This document shows positions 20,188 to 29,764 of a stretch of DNA of 64,000 bases, piece after piece. Both the position numbers and the translations under genes were made by a program. Source of the DNA: Desulfuromonadaceae bacterium (GTDB lineage: Bacteria; Desulfobacterota; Desulfuromonadia; Geobacterales; Pseudopelobacteraceae); the NCBI GenBank assembly GCA_028683435.1, contig JAQUIG010000001.1, positions 196,393-260,392 of the forward strand. Reading direction: 5' to 3'. The notes beneath the pieces are model-generated. The model saw nothing but the letters and a program-made list of their open reading frames with translations. It was not told where the DNA came from and ran no database searches. The number at the start of each line of letters is the position of its first letter. Position 1 is the stretch's first letter.

Positions 20188-20961
20188 TTATCGTGATGTG
20201 CCGCTGGAGATACTCCTTGGCTTGAAAACAAAGCCGTTTTCATAAACGGTGCGGCCGGGAGGTACGGTAAACTTTACGCTGGCCAGATCGATTGCCCGCC
20301 TGACCGCCAGCTCGAAAGCCGCATCACCACTGCTCCTTTCGATTTTTACCCCTGAAAGTCGGCCATCAGGCGCGATGGTCAATCGCACGACCACTTCAGG
20401 GTTTTTGGTTGAGTAGCTGCTTGTCACTTTCAACGCATCTTCTAGCCGTGATTTGATGTAATCCCCATAGCGGCTTCCCGCCTCAGCGCCGCCTGCTCCA
20501 GGCATGCCGATTTTAGAGCTGCCGCCTGTTTTCACCTTACTCCGCAATGTATCAAAAACGGCCTCTTCCCGCCTGGCCTCTGCGCTCCGCTCCAGTTTTG
20601 CCATCCGTTCGGCAAACGCGGCATCAGCCGCTCCTGATTTATGCGGCACTGGTACCAGGGGAGGTTTACTAACGGCTTTTGGAGATGTCACGGATGGGGG
20701 TAGCGCCATCGCAGGAGGGGTAAGGAGAGGTGGAGGAGGCGCCGCCTCCGATTCAGCCGGCTTTTGCGCTGGGGCACCTGACGAGGGATTAGCGGTCGGC
20801 AGATTAACTACATCAACATAATATGTCTCCTGAACTGGCGTCTGCAGCGGAAGCAGCCGCCCCGACCACGCCAGCAACAAAAAAACCGCCAGGTGAATGA
20901 CGGCCGAAGCGATGAAACTGGCACTCATGCCGGTGTCGATTCTCGGGGTGCGGGAGACCAT
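20188..20961 (-). CDS. tolA: TolA/TonB-like energy-transducing protein
   Basis: N-terminal TM, Pro/Ala-rich linker, TonB C-terminal domain VVVRLTIAPDGRLSGVKIERSSGDAAFELAVRRAI; position in tol cluster. Confidence 0.85.
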   Translation of the reverse strand: MVSRTPRIDTGMSASFIASAVIHLAVFLLLAWSGRLLPLQTPVQETYYVDVVNLPTANPSSGAPAQKPAESEAAPPPPLLTPPAMALPPSVTSPKAVSKPPLVPVPHKSGAADAAFAERMAKLERSAEARREEAVFDTLRSKVKTGGSSKIGMPGAGGAEAGSRYGDYIKSRLEDALKVTSSYSTKNPEVVVRLTIAPDGRLSGVKIERSSGDAAFELAVRRAIDLASVKFTVPPGRTVYENGFVFKPRSISSGTSR

Positions 20962-21374
20962 TATTTAGCCGCCGGTTCCGTTACCATGCCGAGGCGTTCA
21001 ATGCCGGCTCCCTTGATATCGGCCATGGTGCGTACCACCTCACCGTACGGCACTCCGGCATCGGCTTTCAAAAACACCTCTTTTTTTGTCCGGGTGGCAA
21101 ACATGGTAGAGAGCCGTCCCCGCAGCTCTCCAGCCGGGACCTCCTCTTTGTCGATGAAGATCTTCCCGCTACTGTCGACAGAGACAACGACTGACTCCTC
21201 GGCCGGAGTCATAGCCCTGGTATCTGCTTTCGGAAGATTGACCTGCACCCCTTGCTGCATCATCGGTGCGGTCACCATGAAAATAACCAGCAGCACCAGC
21301 ATGACATCCACCAGCGGAGTGACGTTTATCTCTGCCATCACGGCACGATTGTTGTTCTGTCCTCCCATGGCCAT
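20961..21374 (-). CDS. tolR: ExbD/TolR-family protein
   Basis: AEINVTPLVDVMLVLLVIFMVTAPMMQQGVQVNLPKA. Confidence 0.94.
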   Translation of the reverse strand: MAMGGQNNNRAVMAEINVTPLVDVMLVLLVIFMVTAPMMQQGVQVNLPKADTRAMTPAEESVVVSVDSSGKIFIDKEEVPAGELRGRLSTMFATRTKKEVFLKADAGVPYGEVVRTMADIKGAGIERLGMVTEPAAK

Positions 21375-21377
21375 GGT

Positions 21378-22049
21378 CTATTTCCCCGCGATATTGCGCT
21401 GTACGATATTGAGAAATTCAGTCGTGAAGCTGTCCATCTCATTTATCAGTACGCGAATTTTATGTTGGAAGTGATTGTAGGCCATGACAGCCGGGATGGC
21501 TGCCACCAGGCCGATGGCGGTGGCGATAAGTGCTTCGGCAATGCCGGGAGCGACAACAGCCAGCGAGGCGGAACCGGTCTTGCCGATCCCTTCAAAGGCA
21601 GTCATGATGCCCCAGACGGTACCGAACAGCCCGATGAAAGGGGAGGTGGAGCCGGTCGTAGCGAGGAACGTCAAATACTTTTCGAGCCGTGTTATCTCTG
21701 AGTTAGTGGCGCGGCGCAGGGCGCGGGAGACATTCTCAACTCCGCCAAGATCGGTGCTGAGAGCGCTGCCGTCGCTCTTGCTGTCGCTCTCGACAACCTT
21801 TTTCAGCTCACTGTACCCCTCATTGAATAAAACTGTCAGCGGAGAGTGGGCAAAGCGGTCAACCTGTGAGGCGATGGCGTCAAAACGCTTTGACTTCCAG
21901 AAAAAATCCATGAACCTTTCAGATTCGCCCTTTGCTCGCTGGACCTGAAAAAACTTGAACAGGATGATGCCCCACGAAACGACCGAGAATGATAGCAGCA
22001 GCAGTAGAACGAGCTTAACAACAATGCCTGCGCTGGAGATTATTTCCAC
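21378..22049 (-). CDS. tolQ: MotA/TolQ/ExbB proton channel family protein
   Basis: GLFGTVWGIMTAFEGIGKTGSASLAVVAPGIAEALIATAIGLVAAIPAVMAYN. Confidence 0.94.
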   Translation of the reverse strand: MEIISSAGIVVKLVLLLLLSFSVVSWGIILFKFFQVQRAKGESERFMDFFWKSKRFDAIASQVDRFAHSPLTVLFNEGYSELKKVVESDSKSDGSALSTDLGGVENVSRALRRATNSEITRLEKYLTFLATTGSTSPFIGLFGTVWGIMTAFEGIGKTGSASLAVVAPGIAEALIATAIGLVAAIPAVMAYNHFQHKIRVLINEMDSFTTEFLNIVQRNIAGK

Positions 22050-22141
22050 GAGATGATACCTCCATTTTGATTATAGGCTAAAAAAGCTAGTACTTTCAAA
22101 CAGTCAAGTCAAGACAAAACGGAGGCAGCCGCTACGCCTCT

Positions 22142-23350
22142 TCAGCGTTCTGCCAGCCGCGCGGCGACGTGGTCAAGAATTGTCCCGGCCAGCTGGTCTT
22201 TGGACATCAGCCCGCAGTCATAGGAACTGCCGTCCTTGAAAATCAGCAGAGCGCGGTTCGTATCAACGTTGAAGCCGGCATCCGGCTGACTGACATCATT
22301 GGCGACGATCATATCAAGGTTTTTTTCGCTCAGTTTCTTTGCCGCATTTTCGGCCAGCGCATCGGTCTCAGCTGCAAAACCGACCAGAAACGGACTCCGT
22401 GTCAACCCGCCATTCATCCCCCCCAGACCGGCAAGAATATCGGGGTTCTTAACAAGTTCGATCGTCATGGAATCCCCCTTCTTCTTGATCTTTGTGTTGT
22501 TTCTCACCAAAGGTCGATAGTCCGCCACCGCCGCGGCCTTGATGACAACGTGGCATTTGGCCACTCGCGCCAGAACCTCCCGCTGCATCTCCACTGCGCT
22601 TGTAACGGTGACAACCGTTACCCCCTCCGGCCTGGCCAGGGATGTCGGGCCGCTGATCAGCAGCACCTGAGCGCCGCGCCTCCGCGCCGCACGCGCCAGG
22701 GCATATCCCATCTTGCCCGAGGAGTAGTTGCTGATATAACGGACCGGATCAAGCTCCTCACGGGTCGGCCCGGCGGTTATCAGTATCGTTCGACCGGCCA
22801 AATCCTTCGCTGTCACAGCCGCGACAGCTCCCTCGAAGATGGTTTCAGGCGCGGCCAGCTTTCCTTCCCCTTCCCATCCGCATGCCAGAGAGCCGCTGAC
22901 CGGGGCTTCAAACAGGTAGCCGAGGCGGCGCAGCTTACCTTCATTTTCCAGATAGATCGGGTTGCTGTACATGTTGACGTTCATGGCGGGGGCGAAGAGG
23001 ACCGGCGCTTTAGTGGCCATAATCGTCGTGGTGAGCATGTCATCAGCGATGCCGGCGGCAATTTTGCCGATAACATTGGCCGTGGCCGGGGCGACAATGA
23101 AGAGGTCGGCGCGGTCAGCCAGGCTGATATGTCCGATTTCCCCTTCCTCAATCAGATTGAACAGCTCGGTATGGACCGGGTTTGACGAAAGTGTTTGAAA
23201 CGTAAGCGGGGCAACGAACTCCCGGGCGGCACGCGTCATGATGACATGAACGTCCGCTCCGGACTTGGTCAGCAGCCGCAGCAGTTCAACCGCCTTGTAA
23301 GCGGCGATGCCGCCACAAACCCCAAGAATTATTTTTTTATTCCCAAGCAT
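22142..23350 (-). CDS. coaBC: Bifunctional phosphopantothenoylcysteine decarboxylase / phosphopantothenate-cysteine ligase
   Basis: ILGVCGGIAAYKAVELLRLL; FAPAMNVNMYSNP; ILITAGPTREELDPVRYISNYSSGKMGYALA. Confidence 0.95.
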   Translation of the reverse strand: MLGNKKIILGVCGGIAAYKAVELLRLLTKSGADVHVIMTRAAREFVAPLTFQTLSSNPVHTELFNLIEEGEIGHISLADRADLFIVAPATANVIGKIAAGIADDMLTTTIMATKAPVLFAPAMNVNMYSNPIYLENEGKLRRLGYLFEAPVSGSLACGWEGEGKLAAPETIFEGAVAAVTAKDLAGRTILITAGPTREELDPVRYISNYSSGKMGYALARAARRRGAQVLLISGPTSLARPEGVTVVTVTSAVEMQREVLARVAKCHVVIKAAAVADYRPLVRNNTKIKKKGDSMTIELVKNPDILAGLGGMNGGLTRSPFLVGFAAETDALAENAAKKLSEKNLDMIVANDVSQPDAGFNVDTNRALLIFKDGSSYDCGLMSKDQLAGTILDHVAARLAER

Positions 23351-23363
23351 ATAACGGCCCGCC

Positions 23364-23987
23364 TCAAAAATAGGGATTACAACGTTTTTCGTGCCCGATG
23401 GTCGTCTGCGGGCCATGTCCGGGATATGCGATCACATCGTCCGGCAGGGTAAAGAGTTTGGTGCGGATTGATTCAAGCAGCTGCTCGTGTGATCCGCCCG
23501 GCAGGTCGGTTCGCCCGATTGAATCGGCGAAGAGCGTATCGCCGGTAATAACTATCCCCTCCTCCTCAAAATAGAGAGAGCATCCCCCCCCGGTGTGGCC
23601 AGGGGTATGGAGGACTTTCAGGCGGCATGTGCCGAAGAGAATGTCCATGCCGTCGGTCAGATAGGCATCAGCGGCCGGTGAATTTTCCCCCTGCACACCG
23701 TACTTGCGGGCGACTTCAGCCGCCCGGCCGAGCATGGGCGCATCAGCCTCGTGAATCAGAAGCCTGGCGCCAAAGGCGGCCGACGCCTGACGGTTCCCCC
23801 CGATATGGTCAAAATGACCGTGCGTATTTATTATCGTGCCTATCTTCAAGCCGTGCTGCTGAACACGGGTGACAATCAGCTCCACATCTCCACCCGGATC
23901 GACGACGATCCCTTCGCGGCTACTTTCACATCCGACAATATAACAGTTGACTGACAGCGGACCGACAGCAATGGATTCAAATATCAT
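23364..23987 (-). CDS. MBL-fold metallo-hydrolase (glyoxalase II-like)
   Basis: NTHGHFDHIGG; VLHTPGHTGGGCSLY; VITGDTLFADSIGRTDLPGG; YPGHGPQTTIGHEK. Confidence 0.93.
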   Translation of the reverse strand: MIFESIAVGPLSVNCYIVGCESSREGIVVDPGGDVELIVTRVQQHGLKIGTIINTHGHFDHIGGNRQASAAFGARLLIHEADAPMLGRAAEVARKYGVQGENSPAADAYLTDGMDILFGTCRLKVLHTPGHTGGGCSLYFEEEGIVITGDTLFADSIGRTDLPGGSHEQLLESIRTKLFTLPDDVIAYPGHGPQTTIGHEKRCNPYF

Positions 23988-24121
23988 GGATTATCTCCAG
24001 TTTCAGCAATAGCGGCATATAAGGCAGGCGGGGAATCCGGAAAAGAGTGTTTATTGACATCCGCCGTGAACATGATACACTTATGCAACCAGACCAGCAA
24101 CCAACTAACGGAGAATAAGGT

Positions 24122-24307
24122 ATGAAAACAGTTGTCGTAGAAACGGAAAACTGCATCAGTTGCGGCCTCTGCATCTCAACCTGTCCGGCTGTTTTCAGAT
24201 TTGACAGCAGCGGCAAGTCGGAATGCTTTGACCCTGCCGGTGCTCCTGAAGCTGAAATCCAGAGTGCGATTGACGGCTGTCCGGTCCAGTGTATCCGCTG
24301 GGCATAA
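24122..24307 (+). CDS. Ferredoxin
   Basis: MKTVVVETENCISCGLCISTCPAVFRFD...GCPVQCIRW. Confidence 0.92.
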   Translation: MKTVVVETENCISCGLCISTCPAVFRFDSSGKSECFDPAGAPEAEIQSAIDGCPVQCIRWA

Positions 24308-24332
24308 ATCAGATAAAAAGGAGCTGTAAATT

Positions 24333-24491
24333 ATGGAACGTTGGATCTGCACTATCTGCCAGTATGTTTACGACCCCGCCGTTGGCGACCCGGATCGCGG
24401 GATTGCGCCTGGGACATCATTTGAGGCGCTTCCGGATGACTGGGCCTGTCCGCTCTGCGGCGCCGGCAAGGATGCCTTCGAAAAAGAGTAA
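24333..24491 (+). CDS. Rubredoxin (52 aa, absent from the supplied ORF track)
   Basis: [52 protein letters not shown] with CxxC...CPLCG pairs; RBS aaaaggagctg. Confidence 0.96.
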   Translation: MERWICTICQYVYDPAVGDPDRGIAPGTSFEALPDDWACPLCGAGKDAFEKE

Positions 24492-24495
24492 ACAG

Positions 24496-24532
24496 AACGT
24501 GGCGGGCTCTCATGCCCGCCACGCTTTTTTTG
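24496..24532 (+). terminator. Rho-independent terminator
   Basis: acgtggcgggctctcatgcccgccacgctttttttg. Confidence 0.85.
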
Positions 24533-24534
24533 TC

Positions 24535-24729
24535 TCACTTCTTATCAGCTGCCTTTATGATATCGACCTTCGTTTCACCGGCTTCAATTATAACCCGCCA
24601 GACCAAACCGCACACCCCGCACTCTTTAACCGGCGAATGTTCAGCCGTAAAACCGTTTGAATGCATATCGAGACCAATTTCCGTCCGACTGCCGCAGTTA
24701 GGGCATTTCATTGTCTGTGTTACCTCCAT
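24535..24729 (-). CDS. Small zinc-ribbon hypothetical protein
   Basis: CPNCGS...CGVCGLVW paired CxxC. Confidence 0.6.
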   Translation of the reverse strand: MEVTQTMKCPNCGSRTEIGLDMHSNGFTAEHSPVKECGVCGLVWRVIIEAGETKVDIIKAADKK

Positions 24730-24755
24730 ACTGAGTTTTCTGCTGGTATTATAAA

Positions 24756-25829
24756 TTATGCCAGTTCCGGCAAAATCGTTGTGATTGCGCTAAAAAGTCC
24801 GTCCAGATCGGCGCGCGTCATATCACCCATATGGGCAATACGGAAGGTTTTTCCCTTGATTTTGCCGTACCCGTCGTCAAACGCAAAGCCCGCTTCGTCA
24901 AGGCTCTTTTTCAGCGATGCCAGATCAATCCCGCGGCTGTTGCGGCTGCAGGTCAATGTCTGTGAACGGTACGCCGCTTCCGGAAAAGATTCAAAGCCGC
25001 GATCGGTCAGCCAGCTGCGCACATAACCGGCAAGATCATTGTGGCGTGCCCAGCGGTTCTCCAGCCCTTCGGCAAACATCCGCTGCAGTTGACAGTCAAG
25101 GGCATAGATCAGTGAGATGCAGGGGGTCGATGGGGTATTGTTCTTGGCATCATTGGCGGCAAACTCGGTAAAATCAAAATAATAGCCGCGCCCCTCCATG
25201 CCGGCTGCCCGCTGGAGCGCCTTTTCGCTGGCGGTAAAGACAGCCAGACCGGGCGGGAGGGCAAAAGCCTTCTGCACTCCGAAAATACAGCTGTCGATGC
25301 CGAGCTCATCGACAGGAATTTTGAGGGCGCTCATTGACGAGACCGTATCGACAATAAACATGACCTCCGGGAATTTGCGCATGACTTCAGCGATCTCCCC
25401 CAGCGGGGACATGACGCCGGTGGAGGTTTCGTTATGGATCATGGTCATGCTGTCGTATTTCCCGCTGGCAAGAGCCGTTTCAACGGCCTCGGCAGACACC
25501 GGAGTCCCCCAGTCGAAGCGGATGGCATCGGCCTGCTTGCCGCAACGCAGCGTGACATCGTGCCACTTGTCGGAAAAGGCGCCGTTGCAGAAATTGGCGC
25601 AGCGCGTACCGACCAGGTTGCGGATCGCCCCCTCCATAACTCCGAAGGCACTGGAGGTCGCCAGAAAAACCTTGTCATCGGTGAAGAGCAGTTTTTTCAA
25701 GCCGGAGGTGACCCGGCCATGCAGCTCGGCATACTCTTTCATGCGGTGGCCGATCATGGGGGCGGCCATCGCTTTCAGAACATCAGGATGAACCTCAACC
25801 GGTCCGGGAATAAACAGTTTTTTATGCAT
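24756..25829 (-). CDS. Class V aminotransferase, alanine-glyoxylate/serine-pyruvate aminotransferase family
   Basis: KKLFIPGPVEVHPDVLKAMAAPMIGHR; DTVSSMSALKIPVDELGIDSCIFGVQKAFALPPGLAV. Confidence 0.9.
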   Translation of the reverse strand: MHKKLFIPGPVEVHPDVLKAMAAPMIGHRMKEYAELHGRVTSGLKKLLFTDDKVFLATSSAFGVMEGAIRNLVGTRCANFCNGAFSDKWHDVTLRCGKQADAIRFDWGTPVSAEAVETALASGKYDSMTMIHNETSTGVMSPLGEIAEVMRKFPEVMFIVDTVSSMSALKIPVDELGIDSCIFGVQKAFALPPGLAVFTASEKALQRAAGMEGRGYYFDFTEFAANDAKNNTPSTPCISLIYALDCQLQRMFAEGLENRWARHNDLAGYVRSWLTDRGFESFPEAAYRSQTLTCSRNSRGIDLASLKKSLDEAGFAFDDGYGKIKGKTFRIAHMGDMTRADLDGLFSAITTILPELA

Positions 25830-26018
25830 GACACAACACTCCGGTGCAGAAATATAGTGGTTCATTAGCGTGTTATTACGCTAGCAAATGGAGGGGATAA
25901 AGTCAAGATACAGCGAGGAAGGGGGAAAAAGAGCGGCACGGCAACTGCAAAACGGTGCTTTTTAGTTGTGCGATTGATAACTGCCGTCGTATCATAAATC
26001 CAAAAGGAGTTCATTAAT

Positions 26019-26279
26019 ATGCCAAAAAAGACACCTGATCTTTTCCTCACGATAACTGCTTTCTTTTTGTACATTGTCGGGGGGGTCGGTACATTCGGAG
26101 GTATCGCCCTCGTACTTCTGATGGGGGGGCAGGATCTCTTCGGCTGGGGGGATGCCAAACCTATTGGCTATCTCCTGGTGTGCACCGGCTTGTGTCTATC
26201 CGTCATGGGAGTTCTTTTTCTGCGGCTTGTCAGGAACAGGACTAACAATCTTCTCTGCCAAAGCTTGAAACCGAAATAA
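26019..26279 (+). CDS. Small membrane hypothetical protein
   Basis: 86-aa ORF with two predicted TM segments, RBS ccaaaaggag upstream. Confidence 0.6.
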   Translation: MPKKTPDLFLTITAFFLYIVGGVGTFGGIALVLLMGGQDLFGWGDAKPIGYLLVCTGLCLSVMGVLFLRLVRNRTNNLLCQSLKPK

Positions 26280-26427
26280 AACCATGCCACTGATTTATTG
26301 GCGGCAAATCCCTCAATACTTGATTATTGAACATGATTAGGGCGCAGTTTGCAATTGACGATGTCATTCTCTGCCTGTATAGTTGCGCGCTCAAATGACA
26401 TTCCACCGGTACAGAGGAGCGCTCCCC

Positions 26428-27459
26428 ATGTTTAAAAGAATTTTATTGTTAGCCATTACAGTATCACTGCTGTCAGTCATCTGCGCCGGTGCGGCTGAAA
26501 CCAAAGATGTCAGATTCAATTTCAAAAACGCTGGTTCCGTTGTGTTCAGTCACGAATTACACCTGAAAGCATACAATAATAATTGCAAAGTCTGCCACAA
26601 CGCCATCTTTAATCTGACAGACAAAAAGCGCTACACAATGGCCGAAATGGAAAAAACTAAATCCTGCGGTGCCTGCCATAGTGGGGTAAAGACGTTCAGT
26701 GTCGCCAGTGACAAGGACTGTTCGCGCTGTCACACAGGCAAACCGCAAAGCGTACCATACGCAGTAAAAGGCCTTGGTTCCGTCGTTTTCAGCCATGCAT
26801 CACACATTGCCAAGGCAGGCGGTTCTTGCAAAGCGTGTCATAACGGCAAAGTGATAACCGGCAAGGAAAAAGCGGTAACAATGGCAGAAATGGAAAAAGG
26901 GCGTACCTGCGGTGCTTGCCACAACGGCAAACGCGCATTTACTGTAACGGAAAACTGTGACCGCTGCCACAAAACCCTCAAGCCGAAAGAGATTGCCTTC
27001 AAACTGAAAGGGGTAACACCTGCCACTTTCAGCCACACATTTCACACCTCGGTTTACAGCTGCAAAGATTGCCACACAAAAACTTTTCCTTACAAAACGG
27101 TTGTCGGCAAAGCCACCATGGACGACATGGCCAAAGGCAAGTCCTGTGGCCTCTGCCACAACGGCAAGGATGCGTTTGCATCGTCCGGTGATTGCAACAA
27201 ATGCCACAAAGGCATGAAACCGGCCCAATTGACTTTCAAAAGTAAGAACGGCACGATCACCGGATATTTCAGCCATGCGTTTCATACTGAAATCTACAAA
27301 TGCAACGACTGCCACTCCAAGCTGTTTCCTTATGGCAACGGTAAGAGCGCCACCATGAAGCAGATGGAGGCCGGTGCCGCTTGCGGCGCCTGCCACGACG
27401 GTAACAGTGCCTTCTCTGTAAAGGGAGATTGCCTGAAGTGTCACGGCAAACAGTCGTAA
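26428..27459 (+). CDS. Dodecaheme c-type cytochrome made of four triheme c7 domains
   Basis: Signal peptide; 12 CxxCH motifs in four repeats each starting with FSHxxH; domain plan like G. sulfurreducens GSU1996/OmcQ. Confidence 0.93.
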   Translation: MFKRILLLAITVSLLSVICAGAAETKDVRFNFKNAGSVVFSHELHLKAYNNNCKVCHNAIFNLTDKKRYTMAEMEKTKSCGACHSGVKTFSVASDKDCSRCHTGKPQSVPYAVKGLGSVVFSHASHIAKAGGSCKACHNGKVITGKEKAVTMAEMEKGRTCGACHNGKRAFTVTENCDRCHKTLKPKEIAFKLKGVTPATFSHTFHTSVYSCKDCHTKTFPYKTVVGKATMDDMAKGKSCGLCHNGKDAFASSGDCNKCHKGMKPAQLTFKSKNGTITGYFSHAFHTEIYKCNDCHSKLFPYGNGKSATMKQMEAGAACGACHDGNSAFSVKGDCLKCHGKQS

Positions 27460-27507
27460 CAGAGGACGCACCGCTACAAAGCAAGCGGACAGCTTAGGTT
27501 CGAATGG

Positions 27508-27541
27508 GGTGACAAACAACGGTTTGTCACCCCATTTTTTG
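27508..27541 (+). terminator. Rho-independent terminator
   Basis: ggtgacaaacaacggtttgtcaccccattttttg. Confidence 0.8.
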
Positions 27542-27701
27542 CATACTTATTAAATTATTGATTTTGTACCCTCTGTAGTGTATAGACATTCCGTTTAGTG
27601 TATATACTTTTCATACAGCCACTCTTTTGCAGCCAATCTACTCAATTCAACAATCACGATATTTTAGCATATTCACATATTACCGCATGGAGGATTCATT
27701 G

Positions 27702-29591
27702 ATGTTGAACAAGCTTTGTCGTCTCATTCCTTTATTGTCCCTGTTTGTCGCTGTCGCCTTGCCGGCGGCTGCCGAGCAGGGGATGGCCATTGATCCGGCC
27801 ACCTGCCTGGGTTGCCACAGCGACAAGATGTCTGCTCATGATTTTGCAGCGTCTGTTCATGGCAAGAATGCCTGTACCAGTTGCCACGTCGACATTACCG
27901 ATCTCGCTAAACATATGAAACAGGAGATCAAAGTACAGAAGGTACAGTGCGAGCGCTGCCATAAAAAACAGAACGCCGAGCACTATTCAAGTGTACATGC
28001 CGAAAAAGGGGTGACGTGTGCCGAGTGTCACACCGACATCCATACCCATAAATACTGGAATAATGACAAACGTATCGTCGTCGCCAAATGTATCCAGTGT
28101 CACGACAAGCAAGCTGTCTACCAGAAGTCGATCCACGGCAAGTCGGTTGCAGCCGGCAACATGGATTCAGCCGCCTGTAACGACTGTCACAATCTCCACG
28201 CGATTAGCAAACTTGGCGCTGCTAATGACCACAAAGGGAGAGAATTCCAGACAAAAGTCTGCTTGAAGTGCCATAGTGACGAGAAGATGATGGCAAGAAA
28301 CAATGTCACGAATGTCGCAGTTAAATCATACATGGAGAGTTACCACGGCAAGAATTACCGTCTCGGTTACCCTGAAAAAGTTGCCGGATGTGCCGATTGC
28401 CATACCGCACACTCGGTGTTGCCGAAATCTGATCCGCAATCGAGTATCAACCCTGCAAATATGGTTAAGCAATGTGCCGTGTGCCATTCCAAGGCAACAC
28501 CTCTCTTCGCCCAGTATTATGCACATGGCGAGATGACCGACCGGGAAAAATATCCCATCCTGTTCTACACGTTTGTCGCTATGACCGGACTACTGCTTTC
28601 TACGTTTGCCGTATTCTGGATACATACTCTTCTCTGGATGTTCCGCGGATTTGTTGAAAACCGGGAGAAAGCCGCCAAGCTGGCTTCAGGCGCCCTTCAT
28701 CACGTTCACGTTACTGAAGCGGGTACACATCTTCACGTCATTCCTGATGCACACAAGCAGTATCGTCGCTTTAACCGTCTGCACATCTTCCTTCATTTCC
28801 TGGTCATCACCAGCTTCCTGCTCCTTTCGTTGACCGGCCTGCCGCTCAAGTTCAGTACTCAGACATGGGCGATAGCACTGATGAACCTTTACGGCGGTGC
28901 TGCAAATGCCGCTCTGCTCCATCGCATCGGAGCCGCCATTACCTTCGTCTATTTTGGTTCCGCCATTGTGATGAGCATTAACTTTCTTTTCATCCGGAAA
29001 GATATCAAGGGGAATCCGCTTCAGCGCCTCTTCGGCCCTGATTCACTCTGCTTCAATCTGCGCGACATCAAAGATGTGTACAATATGGTCAGATGGTTCC
29101 TCTTCAAGGGGCCGAAACCGACCTTCGAGCGGTGGACCTACTGGGAAAAATTCGACTTTGTCGCTGTATTCTGGGGTATGTTCGCCATAGGCGGTTCCGG
29201 CCTGATGCTCTGGTTCCCCGAATTTTTCGGGCTGTTTCTGCCAGGATGGGCGTTTAACGTAGCCACAATCGTCCATTCTGACGAGGCGCTCCTGGCTACC
29301 GGCTTTATCTTCTCGGTCCACTTTTTCAACACCCACGGACGTCCCGAGAAGTTCCCGATGGATTTCGTTATCTTCAATGGTCAAATCGCCAAAGAAGAGA
29401 TGATCGAGGAGCGCGGAGACCAGTGGAAACGCTATGAGGATGAGGGCATCACCGAACAGTTCGCCTGCAAAAAGAACAGTGGCGTGATCTATGACTTCCT
29501 TTTGAAGGGTTTCGGATTCACCGCCCTGTTCATCGGCCTCGGCCTGCTGGTGCTGATAATCCTTGCCATTGCCGGAGGAGGCGGACACTAG
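27702..29591 (+). CDS. Fused nonaheme c-type / diheme b-type cytochrome, CbcL-like inner-membrane quinone oxidoreductase
   Basis: 9 CxxCH motifs, then multi-TM cytochrome b region with conserved His (RLHIFLHFLVITSFLLLSLTGLPLKFS; VHSDEALLATGFIFSVHFFN). Confidence 0.85.
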   Translation: MLNKLCRLIPLLSLFVAVALPAAAEQGMAIDPATCLGCHSDKMSAHDFAASVHGKNACTSCHVDITDLAKHMKQEIKVQKVQCERCHKKQNAEHYSSVHAEKGVTCAECHTDIHTHKYWNNDKRIVVAKCIQCHDKQAVYQKSIHGKSVAAGNMDSAACNDCHNLHAISKLGAANDHKGREFQTKVCLKCHSDEKMMARNNVTNVAVKSYMESYHGKNYRLGYPEKVAGCADCHTAHSVLPKSDPQSSINPANMVKQCAVCHSKATPLFAQYYAHGEMTDREKYPILFYTFVAMTGLLLSTFAVFWIHTLLWMFRGFVENREKAAKLASGALHHVHVTEAGTHLHVIPDAHKQYRRFNRLHIFLHFLVITSFLLLSLTGLPLKFSTQTWAIALMNLYGGAANAALLHRIGAAITFVYFGSAIVMSINFLFIRKDIKGNPLQRLFGPDSLCFNLRDIKDVYNMVRWFLFKGPKPTFERWTYWEKFDFVAVFWGMFAIGGSGLMLWFPEFFGLFLPGWAFNVATIVHSDEALLATGFIFSVHFFNTHGRPEKFPMDFVIFNGQIAKEEMIEERGDQWKRYEDEGITEQFACKKNSGVIYDFLLKGFGFTALFIGLGLLVLIILAIAGGGGH

Positions 29592-29616
29592 CCCCTGCTG
29601 AGTAATGACAACCGGC

Positions 29617-29661
29617 ACAACAAAAGGCCGTACCTGTTCGCAGGTGCGGCCTTTTGTTGTG
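29617..29661 (+). terminator. Rho-independent terminator
   Basis: caacaaaaggccgtacctgttcgcaggtgcggccttttgttgtg. Confidence 0.85.
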
Positions 29662-29764
29662 CTAACAGACTGTAAGAAAACATTTTTTATTTGACATCGA
29701 CCTGCCGGCTGTATAGAGAATATATACCTTAATACTTTACTCAATTGGTTGCATACTGGAGAAA

